A stretch of 32,565 nucleotides of DNA from a virus, in the IMG/VR virus record IMGVR_UViG_3300020056_000095, positions 1-32,565 of that record. The stretch is one strand, 5' to 3'. The notes under the pieces were generated by a model. The model saw nothing but the letters and a program-made list of their open reading frames with translations, made no database searches and was not told the DNA's origin. Numbering within the stretch: position 1 is the stretch's first letter; the number at the start of each line of letters is the position of its first letter. The position numbers and the translations under genes are program-made. Below, piece by piece: positions 7,190-14,137 of this stretch.

Positions 7190-8041
7190 ATGATCTTAAT
7201 AGATTATAATGGTATTGCCATCGGCAATGTAGTAGTACAAAAACTTGCAGCGGATGAGAATCTTATTCGACATATGATTCTAAATTCAATCCGTATGTAT
7301 CGCCAAAAATTCTTAAAAGAATATGGTGAAGTTGTAATTATTGCCGATGGTACAAATAATTGGAGGAAAGAAGTATTTCCTCAATATAAAGCTAGTCGTA
7401 AAAAATCACGCGATGAGTCATCTATTGATTGGAATGAAGTGTTTCGTATTATCAATATGGTTCGTGATGAAATACGAGATAATTTTCCTTATAAAGTTAT
7501 GCACCAACAAGGTTGTGAAGCCGATGATGTAATTGCTCAAATCGCATTACAAACTCAAGAGTTTGGCAAACATGAGCCTGTCATGATCGTTTCAGCCGAT
7601 AAAGATTTTATTCAATTACAAAAACATAAGAACATTCGTCAGTTTTCCCCTATGACTAAAAAATATGTTTCTGATCCTAATCCTCATAAATATATGATGG
7701 AACATATTTTCCGCGGAGATGGTGGCGACGGAGTCCCTAATGTGCTCTCTGATGACAATGTTTTTGTAGAAGGACGTAGACAATCTCCTGTAACAAAGAA
7801 AAAGATTGAGCAATGGTTATCATCTGATAATTTACAAGCTGCTATGGGAGATGATATATATCGTAACTACCAACGTAATCAACGTATGATTGACTTAACT
7901 ATGACACCTGATAATATTAAACAGGAAATTATTGAAACCTATGAAGGCCAAGATCCTTGGTCAAACAAAGGAAAAGTTTTTCCTTATTTAATTGCTAAAC
8001 GCTGCAAATTACTTATGGAAAATGTTCAAGAATTTATATGA
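7190..8041 (+). CDS. rnh: T4-type RNase H / 5'-3' exonuclease
   Basis: 283 residues, similar to T4 RNase H (305). It removes RNA primers from lagging-strand fragments. Acidic metal-binding residues of the FEN/5'-nuclease fold are visible: Asp5 in LIDYNG, Asp in IIADGTNNWRK, the pair in CEADDVIAQ, SADKDF, and GDGGDGVPN in the helix-hairpin-helix region. The basic YKASRKK motif lies where the helical arch begins. It is expressed from its own family promoter with an AGGAG ribosome site. The next gene is the DUF6433-like partner that commonly follows rnh in T4-like phages. Confidence 0.93.
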   Translation: MILIDYNGIAIGNVVVQKLAADENLIRHMILNSIRMYRQKFLKEYGEVVIIADGTNNWRKEVFPQYKASRKKSRDESSIDWNEVFRIINMVRDEIRDNFPYKVMHQQGCEADDVIAQIALQTQEFGKHEPVMIVSADKDFIQLQKHKNIRQFSPMTKKYVSDPNPHKYMMEHIFRGDGGDGVPNVLSDDNVFVEGRRQSPVTKKKIEQWLSSDNLQAAMGDDIYRNYQRNQRMIDLTMTPDNIKQEIIETYEGQDPWSNKGKVFPYLIAKRCKLLMENVQEFI

Positions 8042-8078
8042 TGATTATATATAAAATTAAGATGAATAGGAGTTTATA

Positions 8079-8498
8079 ATGGTAATGCTAGTTCATGAAG
8101 TTCTTGACGAAGCTAGAAAAAAACGAAAAAAAGACGAACGAATTCAAGTGCTAAAAAATAATGAGTCATGGGCACTTAAAGATATTCTCAGAGGTTCAAT
8201 GGATCCTACCATTGAATGGAATCTGCCAACAGGGGAGGATGTTCCTTACACCCCTAATCAACCGCATTCAGCACCAGGTAATCTATTACGTGAAAACACA
8301 AAGTTTAAGTTCTTTGTGAAAGGTGGACCTGGTGACAAAATGATGAAGGCAAAGCGAGAACAGATATTCATTGGGATTCTAGAAGGTATAGATCCTAATG
8401 ATGCATTGTTAGTCATCGATATGATTAACAAAAAACCGCCTTCGGGCATAACTAAACAAGTAGTAGAGGAGGCTTTCCCTGGCTTACTTAAGGGTTAA
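8079..8498 (+). CDS. DUF6433-like conserved T4-like phage protein
   Basis: 139 residues beginning ATG GTA ATG, with AGGAG upstream. The conserved features are an N-terminal helical region, LRGSMDPTIEWNLPTG, then KREQIFIGILEGIDPNDALLVIDMINKKPP and a C-terminal EEAFPGLL. I recall proteins of this pattern next to RNase H and DNA-metabolism genes in many T4-like marine phages, with no known activity. A hairpin follows the stop codon. The family name is from memory. Confidence 0.75.
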   Translation: MVMLVHEVLDEARKKRKKDERIQVLKNNESWALKDILRGSMDPTIEWNLPTGEDVPYTPNQPHSAPGNLLRENTKFKFFVKGGPGDKMMKAKREQIFIGILEGIDPNDALLVIDMINKKPPSGITKQVVEEAFPGLLKG

Positions 8499-8527
8499 AA
8501 ACAATAAAAATAGAAACTCAAACTACT

Positions 8528-8558
8528 AAGGTCGCTGCGCTTCTGTGCTAGCGGCCTT
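8528..8558 (+). terminator. Hairpin after the DUF6433-like gene
   Basis: AAGGTCGCT (8528-8536) pairs with AGCGGCCTT (8550-8558), a 9-bp stem with one G-U pair and a 13-base loop. No long T-run follows, so it may be a weak terminator or an RNA-processing or stability element between two genes. Confidence 0.5.
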
Positions 8559-8579
8559 ATACACTTCAAAGGAGGACAA

Positions 8580-8735
8580 ATGTCCAAGTTAGAAAGACTG
8601 CAACAAGATTCAAAAGAGCTGAAAAAATTTGTAGAAAAACTAACAAAGGAGGGTAATGATTCATTAGCATCTAAAGTTCTACTTAAAAAGAGATTTTTAG
8701 ATAGACGGATCGATGAATTATATTCTACAGCATAA
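8580..8735 (+). CDS. Small helical protein, 51 aa
   Basis: A strong ribosome site AAAGGAGG (8568-8575) stands in front of the ATG. The 51-residue product is highly charged and predicted helical (repeated Leu with Lys/Glu: KLERLQQDSKELKKFVEKL), probably a short coiled coil. It lies between the hairpin at 8528 and a promoter at 8741. Not recognised; function unknown. Confidence 0.6.
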   Translation: MSKLERLQQDSKELKKFVEKLTKEGNDSLASKVLLKKRFLDRRIDELYSTA

Positions 8736-8740
8736 AAAGG

Positions 8741-8768
8741 TGTACATTTTTGAAATATTTGGTATAAT
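8741..8768 (+). promoter_or_regulatory. Family promoter with consensus -10, no gene directly downstream
   Basis: TGTACA (8741-8746), 16-bp spacer, extended TGG and TATAAT (8763-8768). The predicted start is near 8775. The next gene begins 127 bases later and has its own promoter at 8854, so the first transcript product may be the hairpin RNA at 8784-8822. Confidence 0.65.
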
Positions 8769-8774
8769 AGATTA

Positions 8775-8826
8775 GGGAGCTTTAAGGTGGATGGATAAAT
8801 AGTTATGTTATTCATCCATCTTTCGT
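8775..8826 (+). ncRNA. Candidate short structured RNA or leader terminator
   Basis: Bases 8784-8798 pair with 8808-8822 in a 15-bp stem (two G-U pairs) around a nine-base loop, then a short T-rich tail. The region starts at the predicted start of the 8741 promoter and holds no ORF of note (ATG GAT AAA TAG). It may be a tiny noncoding RNA ending at this hairpin or an attenuated leader. Evidence is structural only. Confidence 0.35.
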
Positions 8827-8853
8827 TAAAATGAATTATTTACAATTTTATGG

Positions 8854-8882
8854 TTTACTTTTGGTTTCATATATGGTAAGAT
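8854..8882 (+). promoter_or_regulatory. Family promoter of the 185-aa gene
   Basis: TTTACT (8854-8859), 17-bp spacer ending ATATGG, and TAAGAT (8877-8882). The predicted start is near 8889, just before GGAGG (8891-8895) and the ATG at 8902. Confidence 0.65.
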
Positions 8883-8901
8883 TTTATAATGGAGGTTACA
8901 T

Positions 8902-9459
8902 ATGAATATTTTTATCTTAGATCGTGATCCTATTATTGCTGCACAATTACAGTGTGACAAACATGTGGTCAAAATGATTGTCGAATCAGCTCAAATGCTA
9001 TCCACAGCACATCGTATGCTCGATGGTTATGTTGAAAAACGTCCATCAAAATCAGGTAAACGTATGATCAATTATTGGGTACATCCAACACCACATAAAG
9101 AAGAACGTCTATACAAAGCTGTGCATCATGGTCATCCATCAACAGTATGGACTATGGAATCGGATCGTAATTATAAATGGCATTACGATCATTTTGTTGC
9201 TTTGCTTCACGAATATACTCATCGGTATGGTAAAGAACATGGTACATCAAAATTACAGGATATACTTACTTTGCCTCCACGTAATATCAAAAAGCGAGGC
9301 CTAACACCTTTTAAGTTAGCTATGGCTGACTATCCCGAATGCATTGCTCTTGGCGATCCAGTCGAGGCGTACCGTGCATTCTATCAAACCAAGCAATCAA
9401 GATTTAAAATGGCTTGGACAAACCGCAACGTACCTGAATGGTTCAAGGAGGTAGCATGA
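8902..9459 (+). CDS. Conserved phage protein, 185 aa, His-rich
   Basis: It begins MNIFILDRDPIIAAQLQCDKHVVKMIVESAQMLS, a pattern I have seen in many T4-like and other phage genomes under the label hypothetical. There are many His residues (CDKHVVK, STAHRM, HPTPHKEE, HHGHPS, WHYDHF), which could bind a metal, and Trp/Tyr-rich segments near the C-terminus (FKMAWTNRNVPEWF). It is well expressed by appearance: own promoter and GGAGG ribosome site. The next gene overlaps its stop as ATGA. Enzyme activity is possible but not assigned. Confidence 0.7.
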   Translation: MNIFILDRDPIIAAQLQCDKHVVKMIVESAQMLSTAHRMLDGYVEKRPSKSGKRMINYWVHPTPHKEERLYKAVHHGHPSTVWTMESDRNYKWHYDHFVALLHEYTHRYGKEHGTSKLQDILTLPPRNIKKRGLTPFKLAMADYPECIALGDPVEAYRAFYQTKQSRFKMAWTNRNVPEWFKEVA

Positions 9460-9599
9460 CTAAAGACAAAACACGCGCGTCAAGAATGATGAGATCTAAA
9501 GCAGCTAGATTACGTAGAAAAGCTCGTAAGACTATGATTGAAGATCGAACACTGCGTTTGTTTGCTCGACTCCGAAGAAAAAGGAAACAAGCAGCATAA
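9456..9599 (+). CDS. Very basic small protein, 47 aa
   Basis: ATGA overlap with the previous stop, with AAGGAGG just upstream. About a third of the residues are Arg or Lys (for example MMRSKAARLRRKARK and RLFARLRRKRKQAA), giving an amphipathic basic helix. It probably binds nucleic acid or ribosomes. A family promoter begins five bases after its stop. Not recognised. Confidence 0.6.
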   Translation: MTKDKTRASRMMRSKAARLRRKARKTMIEDRTLRLFARLRRKRKQAA

Positions 9600-9604
9600 A
9601 GTTG

Positions 9605-9633
9605 TTTACTTTTGGTTTAAATTGTGGTAGATT
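9605..9633 (+). promoter_or_regulatory. Family promoter at the start of the zinc peptidase gene
   Basis: TTTACT (9605-9610), 17-bp spacer ending TTGTGG, TAGATT (9628-9633). The predicted start (about 9640) falls in the ATG at 9639, so the transcript would be leaderless if this start codon is right. Confidence 0.6.
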
Positions 9634-9638
9634 AAATT

Positions 9639-10151
9639 ATGGATATAAAATTTTCTGGATATAAAATGTCATCTAAACAGCAAGCGATCATATGCGAAGC
9701 CTGTGATCTCGTGCTTAGCCAACTCGTGTCTAAAAGATTAAAGGACTCTTTATTCTTAAATATTCATGTTGTTAAAGACTTACATGTGACACATGGTATA
9801 TGGGGCGATGTAGATGTTGAAGACTGCTACGAAAAGTCACCAAAAGAATACACAATTCGAGTAAATTACTCTGGTATAAAATCCTTTATTAAAATGCTAG
9901 AAGTATTGAGTCATGAGTTAGTTCATGTGGCTCAATACGCTACTCGTAGAATGAGGATTTTATCAGAATCATTTAAAGTAGCTTATGGTAAAGAACACTT
10001 TAACAGTCATCGTATGCCATATTCTGAAAGACCATGGGAGATTGAAGCACACGAAAAAGAATACATATTATTTAGTAAAGCAGTAAATTCTTCTGATAAC
10101 ATACAAAAATACATAGAAAAATCTAGTTATCACTATGGGTTAGGAATGTAA
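9639..10151 (+). CDS. Putative zinc metallopeptidase (HExxH)
   Basis: 170 residues. HELVH at residues 92-96 gives the zinc-binding HExxH helix, followed about 40 residues later by WEIEAHE (Glu136, His138), a likely third ligand as in SprT/gluzincin-like small peptidases. The N-terminal part looks like an alpha/beta lead-in. No signal peptide, so it acts inside the cell. The ATG at 9639 sits on the predicted transcription start; an in-frame ATG at 9666 is an alternative but has no ribosome site. The downstream gene follows with a one-base overlap. Confidence 0.72.
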   Translation: MDIKFSGYKMSSKQQAIICEACDLVLSQLVSKRLKDSLFLNIHVVKDLHVTHGIWGDVDVEDCYEKSPKEYTIRVNYSGIKSFIKMLEVLSHELVHVAQYATRRMRILSESFKVAYGKEHFNSHRMPYSERPWEIEAHEKEYILFSKAVNSSDNIQKYIEKSSYHYGLGM

Positions 10152-10378
10152 TGTTTGGTGAAATAGAATATAAAGTAATAGATGAAGTTAAGTTTGGTCC
10201 TGAGGATAATCCTGGCACTTGGCTTCGTTTAGAAGAGTCACCAAAAGGTAAGAGAGTCATTAGATCTTGGTCTGGTGCTGGTAGAGATAAGTATTGGAAA
10301 GTAATGTATAGATATGATGTAGACAAAAATTGGGAAAGCTGGAAAAAGATATGCCAACGTATACGCTTAGGGACATAA
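10151..10378 (+). CDS. Small hypothetical protein, 75 aa
   Basis: Begins on the last base of the peptidase stop codon. It is compact and rich in Trp, Lys and Arg (TWLRLEE, RSWSGAGRDKYWKV, NWESWKK), with a likely beta-rich fold. It overlaps the next gene by 28 bases. No family recognised. Confidence 0.6.
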   Translation: MFGEIEYKVIDEVKFGPEDNPGTWLRLEESPKGKRVIRSWSGAGRDKYWKVMYRYDVDKNWESWKKICQRIRLGT

Positions 10379-10590
10379 AAAATAATCATGAATGGGAAGT
10401 TATTTGTTCATGGGATGAGTTACAGACAACATTAGACGAACTACCCAATGTAATTCAAGTACCATCAGCTCCAAAAATTGTAAGTGGAGTCAAAGGTTTG
10501 AACTCTCATATTCCATCAGGTTTTAAAGATGTGTTGGATAGAGTAAAAAGTGGTGCAGCAAAAGACAATAAAATTAATACACATCGATGA
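10351..10590 (+). CDS. FmdB-like small phage protein lacking zinc cysteines
   Basis: 79 residues from the ATG at 10351, preferred over an in-frame TTG at 10330 because homologues I recall begin MPTY. The pattern MPTYTLRDIKNNHEWE, then an alpha helix, PNVIQVPSAPKIVSGVKG and a basic C-terminus resembles a family found beside PhoH or DNA-metabolism genes in marine T4-like phages. That family is related to FmdB zinc ribbons, but no Cys pair is present here. Function unknown. It overlaps phoH as ATGA. Confidence 0.65.
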   Translation: MPTYTLRDIKNNHEWEVICSWDELQTTLDELPNVIQVPSAPKIVSGVKGLNSHIPSGFKDVLDRVKSGAAKDNKINTHR

Positions 10591-11270
10591 AAAAATCAAA
10601 CTCAATGAACGTCTTACCAGACGAATTAGAATTTTTTGAACCAATAACTGATACACAAGAAGAAGTTTGGGAAGCTTGGAAAGAAGGTTACAATTTAGTT
10701 TTAACAGGATCTGCAGGTACTGGTAAAACTTTTATTGCTATATACTTAGCATTAAGAGAATTTTTATTATCATCTTCATATAGAAAAATTATTGTAGTAA
10801 GATCAGTTGTTCCTACACGTGAAATTGGCTTTTTGCCTGGAGATGAGAAAGCTAAAAAGGAATCTTATACAGTTCCATACAAAGCAATATTCAGTGAAAT
10901 GTTTGGATATGATGGTGCTTGGGGTAAAATGCTTTCAGCAAACAAAGTAGATTTCGAGTCTACATCTTTTATTAGAGGAACTACATTTGATAATGCCATT
11001 GTTATAGTTGATGAAATGCAGAATTGTAATTTCCATGAACTTGACTCTATTATTACAAGAATTGGATTAGATACTAGAATTATTTTTTGTGGAGATTATT
11101 ATCAATCAGATTTTAAAAAGGAAGATGAAAGAGAAGGCCTTATAAAATTTCTTACTATCTTAGAACAAATGAGGCACTTTAAGCAATTTACTTTTGGATG
11201 GGATGATATTGTTAGATCTGATTTAGTTAGAGATTACATTATGACAAAAGAAATGTTAAAAATAAGGTAA
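10587..11270 (+). CDS. phoH: PhoH-like P-loop ATPase
   Basis: 227 residues. Walker A GSAGTGKT (41-48), an Arg-rich strand (VVRSVVPTREIGFLPG, 70-85) typical of PhoH, and Walker B IVIVDEMQN (138-146) are all present, followed by the sensor-like segment TRIIFCGDYYQSD. PhoH is an RNA/DNA helicase-like ATPase very common in marine phages; its role in infection is not settled and it should not be read as proof of phosphate control. It is coupled to the FmdB-like gene upstream and followed after five bases by the nitroreductase-like gene. Confidence 0.95.
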   Translation: MKKSNSMNVLPDELEFFEPITDTQEEVWEAWKEGYNLVLTGSAGTGKTFIAIYLALREFLLSSSYRKIIVVRSVVPTREIGFLPGDEKAKKESYTVPYKAIFSEMFGYDGAWGKMLSANKVDFESTSFIRGTTFDNAIVIVDEMQNCNFHELDSIITRIGLDTRIIFCGDYYQSDFKKEDEREGLIKFLTILEQMRHFKQFTFGWDDIVRSDLVRDYIMTKEMLKIR

Positions 11271-11275
11271 AGGAC

Positions 11276-11893
11276 ATGTTTTACGAAACTATAAAAGATA
11301 GAAAACAAGTTAGATGGTATGATCAGGAAAAAATTCCTGAAAAGTCTTTTATTGACGAATGTTTAAAGAAAACATATGAAGCTGTAGCATCTAAACAAAA
11401 TTTAATGCCATACAAAGTGTGGGCAATTGGACCGGCTAATAAAGAATTAAACCAAGGTTTATATGAAATATCTCAACACTCTGGTGTAAGAGATAATTAT
11501 AATTTATTGACAGCACCATATCAATTTATTTACACTGTAAGGTTAGCTGAAGGTAATGCTAAAGTTGAAAGTGACTTAGCAGGAGGACATCAACAGCCTC
11601 CAATGGATCCTAAAAAATATAAAGATAGAATTATAATTAAAAGTACTAATATAGAAGTAGGAATGCATGCTACTATATTAAGTAAGCTTTTAATTGAAAA
11701 TGGATTAGATGTTGCTTACACTCTATGCTTTGAAGATTTTGAATATAATCCTGATTATTGGATAGATCGCGGGTTTGATTTTATTGATGATGAAGTACAA
11801 TTTATAATGTCTGCTGGATATCCTGATCCTGAAAAATATATAGAATCGTGGGAAGATAAACCAGATTATTCTAAAGTAGTTGAGTGGATATGA
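11276..11893 (+). CDS. Nitroreductase-like flavoprotein
   Basis: 205 residues. It begins with the nitroreductase pattern TIKDRKQVRWYDQEKIP, followed by helix KTYEAVASKQNLMPYKVWAI and, in the second half, NIEVGMHATILSKLLIENGLDVAYTLCF, the helix that frames the FMN site in this superfamily. Such proteins reduce nitro groups or quinones with NAD(P)H. Related genes occur in T4-like cyanophages. It has an AAAGGAC ribosome site and overlaps the glutaredoxin gene by four bases, so the two form a small redox unit. The substrate is unknown. Confidence 0.75.
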   Translation: MFYETIKDRKQVRWYDQEKIPEKSFIDECLKKTYEAVASKQNLMPYKVWAIGPANKELNQGLYEISQHSGVRDNYNLLTAPYQFIYTVRLAEGNAKVESDLAGGHQQPPMDPKKYKDRIIIKSTNIEVGMHATILSKLLIENGLDVAYTLCFEDFEYNPDYWIDRGFDFIDDEVQFIMSAGYPDPEKYIESWEDKPDYSKVVEWI

Positions 11894-12135
11894 TAAAGAT
11901 TTATGGTACTCCTTCATGTGGGTGGTGCAGGAAAGCAGTAAATGCTTGTGAACAGTATAACTTAAGATATGAATATATAAGTTTAGATACACCAGAAAAA
12001 CAAGAACAATTTAAAAAAGATTTTCCAAACGCTAAAACCGTTCCACAAATTACTTGGTATGGTAATTATGTTGGTGGGTATGAAGCGTTAATGACAGAAA
12101 TTGAGAATACACGTAATTACGGTGATGGACCATGA
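11890..12135 (+). CDS. grx: Glutaredoxin
   Basis: 81 residues from the ATG at 11890, which overlaps the previous stop as ATGA; a GTG two codons earlier is possible. It has the dithiol active site CGWC at residues 10-13 after the first strand MIKIYGTPS, the cis-Pro motif TVPQIT and the glutathione-binding end GGYEAL. Glutaredoxins reduce disulfides and commonly recharge ribonucleotide reductase. With a class II RNR at 3.6 kb carrying a C-terminal Cys pair, this is a likely electron donor. Confidence 0.93.
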   Translation: MIKIYGTPSCGWCRKAVNACEQYNLRYEYISLDTPEKQEQFKKDFPNAKTVPQITWYGNYVGGYEALMTEIENTRNYGDGP

Positions 12136-12854
12136 TTGAACCTCCAAAATATCAAAAGGATGCTGTTCCTACTTTAAAAGGTTGGAAACATCCAAAACGT
12201 AGAGAAATTTTAGTATCTAAAAAATTTACTCAAGAAGAAATTGATGAATATTTAAATGCCCAGAAAAAGCCAAAGGCTAAGCCTAAGCCTAAGCCAAAGG
12301 TAGAAAAGCCTAAAGTAGAAGTTAAAGAAAAGCCAAAGGCTAAGCCTAAGCCGAAAATCGCTGCAGATGTTTTAATAGAATTAGAAGGTGTTAAAATATT
12401 AGCAGGTGATGGAAAAATCATTTCTAAAAAAGCATTGGTTAAACGCGCTAAAGATAGAGTTGTAAAACAACCAAAGCCAAAGCCTTTGCCACCTGAAGTT
12501 AAGGTACAAAAGCCTAAAGAAGTTCAAAAGAACCGAAAAGAATTAATTGAAAAGCAAATAGAAAAACAAAAAGAAAAACCTGAAGTTAAGGTAGACGATA
12601 GATCAGAATTTATAAAAAAACAAAAAGAAAAAGTTGAAGCTGATGCAAAAAATTATGACTATACACATATCCTTATAAAAGGTTCTATGGGTCGAGGTGT
12701 TTTAAGATTATCAGAAAAGCTAGGTGTTGATCCTACTGAATACTTTTCTCAAGACTTAGAATGGAAATTAAGAGATTATCAAGCAATGAAAGGGTTAGTT
12801 GAGGATGGAATTTTTGGTCCAAAAACTCAAGCTAAATTATATGGAAATGAATAA
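12132..12854 (+). CDS. Lys/Pro-rich protein with C-terminal peptidoglycan-binding-like domain
   Basis: 240 residues. The N-terminal 40 residues are followed by a long Lys-Pro tract (about 44-75) made of a repeated KPKAKPKPK unit; the DNA shows the same 25-base sequence twice, 63 bases apart and in frame. A charged helical middle follows, then a C-terminal region (about 205-240) with LRDYQAMKGLVEDGIFGPKT, matching PG_binding_1 domains that hold cell-wall amidases and virion proteins to peptidoglycan. There is no signal peptide, so it may be a virion part or be released by lysis. No catalytic motif is visible. Confidence 0.7.
   Translation: MIEPPKYQKDAVPTLKGWKHPKRREILVSKKFTQEEIDEYLNAQKKPKAKPKPKPKVEKPKVEVKEKPKAKPKPKIAADVLIELEGVKILAGDGKIISKKALVKRAKDRVVKQPKPKPLPPEVKVQKPKEVQKNRKELIEKQIEKQKEKPEVKVDDRSEFIKKQKEKVEADAKNYDYTHILIKGSMGRGVLRLSEKLGVDPTEYFSQDLEWKLRDYQAMKGLVEDGIFGPKTQAKLYGNE
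12265..12352 (+). repeat. In-frame 25-bp direct repeat in the Lys/Pro tract
   Basis: The same 25 bases occur at 12265-12289 and 12328-12352, offset by 63 bases (21 codons). Together with nearby AAGCC/AAGCCT runs they encode the Lys-Pro repeats and could recombine to change the linker length. Confidence 0.8.
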
Positions 12855-13018
12855 TGGCTAAATTTAGTCGATTCGATACCCGCAATAAAAAGAAAAATCG
12901 AAACAAACAAATGTCAAAAGAAAAAGATTTCAGAATAAAGCGAATTCTGAAAAAAAATGGTTTACATTTAAGAAAAACTATGGTAGAATACTCCTATAAT
13001 GTAAAGGAGGATCTATAA
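12854..13018 (+). CDS. Basic small protein, 54 aa, reading through a promoter
   Basis: TAATG overlap upstream, and its stop codon TAA overlaps the next ATG by one base, so it is fitted exactly between two genes. The first 35 residues are very basic (MAKFSRFDTRNKKKNRNKQ). The last part (KNGLHLRKTMVEYSYNVKEDL) is encoded by the promoter of the next gene. That could mean a real protein whose tail tolerates the promoter, or a chance open frame after a shorter real one. Confidence 0.5.
   Translation: MAKFSRFDTRNKKKNRNKQMSKEKDFRIKRILKKNGLHLRKTMVEYSYNVKEDL
12961..12989 (+). promoter_or_regulatory. Family promoter of the HAD phosphatase gene
   Basis: TTTACA (12961-12966), 17-bp spacer ending AACTATGG, TAGAAT (12984-12989). 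Predicted start about 12996; AAGGAGG lies shortly before the ATG at 13018. The whole promoter lies inside the 54-aa ORF. Confidence 0.8.
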
Positions 13019-13602
13019 TGAAAGATGTAAACAAAGTAATTTTAACTGATTGTGATGGCGTTCTCATGAATTGGGAATATGCATTTAATGTTTGGATGCA
13101 ATCTCAAGGTTATGAAATGACTGATAAAGGTATGACTCATTATGACATGGGTGATCGTTATGGTTTAACAAATCGCGAAAAACGTCGTCTTGTTCGTCAA
13201 TTTAATGAATCAGCTGCAATTGGTTTTTTACCTCCTTTACGAGATGCTATGTATTATGTAGACTTATTACATCGTAAACATGGTTATGTATTTCATATGA
13301 TTACAGCATTATCCAAAGATGAGTCTGCACAAAAGCTTCGTATAATGAATACTAAAAAACTTTTTGGTGAAACAGCTTTTGAAAAATTTATTTTTGTAGA
13401 TACTGGTGCTGATAAAGATGAAGTTCTAAATGAATATTATGACAGTGGCTATATATGGATTGAAGACAAATTTGATAACGCTGAGCTAGGCGATGAAATG
13501 GGTTTAGAGTCTATTTTAGTTGAACATGGTCATAACATGCATAATGAAATGTTTCCTACCTTTGCAACATGGAAAGAAATTTATGACTATATTACCAATT
13601 GA
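13018..13602 (+). CDS. HAD-superfamily phosphatase (5'-nucleotidase-like)
   Basis: 194 residues. Motif I is TDCDGVLMNWEYAF (Asp11 nucleophile, Asp13), followed by a cap-like helical insert (residues 20-75), motif II near MITALSKDE, and the acidic motif WIEDKFDNAELG. The layout matches small soluble HAD phosphatases related to 5'-nucleotidases, which hydrolyse nucleoside or sugar phosphates. It is driven by its own family promoter and an AAGGAGG site. The substrate is not predictable; a role in nucleotide salvage or in the nearby sugar pathway would both fit. Confidence 0.82.
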   Translation: MKDVNKVILTDCDGVLMNWEYAFNVWMQSQGYEMTDKGMTHYDMGDRYGLTNREKRRLVRQFNESAAIGFLPPLRDAMYYVDLLHRKHGYVFHMITALSKDESAQKLRIMNTKKLFGETAFEKFIFVDTGADKDEVLNEYYDSGYIWIEDKFDNAELGDEMGLESILVEHGHNMHNEMFPTFATWKEIYDYITN

Positions 13603-14137
13603 AAAATCTTATATTAAGATGAATACTAATGTTATCACTTGCCATTTTCCTTGGCAAGATGAGCTATCTGAAAAATGGATAGAAGACATTAAAAAGCGTG
13701 GTGATGAAATGAATCATAAGACTAATGTCAAAGCTGATATGACACAATTTGAAGCTTTGGTTTATGATGATTTGTATATTCCACTTAAAGAGTTTATAAT
13801 TAGTTTAACTAAATTTCATGATAATTATTCTGATCAAAGACAACTAAGTATTACTGATATGTGGGGAGCAGTTTATCATAAAGGTGAAAGTGCAGATATG
13901 CATGAGCATCATCCTGCCGCTTTTAGTTTCGTATACTACTTAAAAGCATCAGAACATAGCTCTCCATTAATTTTTCCTACATGTGAAGCTGGATTTAATG
14001 TCAGGCCTATACCAGGATTAATTACTTTATTTCCTGGTTATCTCTATCATGCAGTTCCACCACAGCAAATTGAAGAAGAAAGAATTGTAATAGCTGGCAA
14101 CTTGTCTATGATTAATAAGGAAGGTATTTTTGAGTGA
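13583..14137 (+). CDS. 2OG-Fe(II) oxygenase-like protein (copy 1)
   Basis: About 184 residues. The ATG at 13583, with GGAAAG upstream, is favoured; an ATG at 13619 has no ribosome site. The double-stranded beta-helix pattern is visible in MHEHHPAAFSFVYYL (metal-binding His cluster) and LFPGYLYHAVPPQ (distal His), followed by an Arg-containing strand that would bind 2-oxoglutarate. This resembles the small phage 2OG-FeII_Oxy_5 group. It would hydroxylate an unknown target. A second, diverged copy lies at 21582. Confidence 0.78.
   Translation: MTILPIEKSYIKMNTNVITCHFPWQDELSEKWIEDIKKRGDEMNHKTNVKADMTQFEALVYDDLYIPLKEFIISLTKFHDNYSDQRQLSITDMWGAVYHKGESADMHEHHPAAFSFVYYLKASEHSSPLIFPTCEAGFNVRPIPGLITLFPGYLYHAVPPQQIEEERIVIAGNLSMINKEGIFE

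Noticed and set aside
12265-12352. CRISPR-like repeat pair
   Set aside because: Only two copies, in frame within a coding region, encoding Lys-Pro repeats.
13520-13582. Upstream extension of the oxygenase gene
   Set aside because: These codons overlap the HAD phosphatase end; the ATG at 13583 has the better ribosome site and matches the family length.
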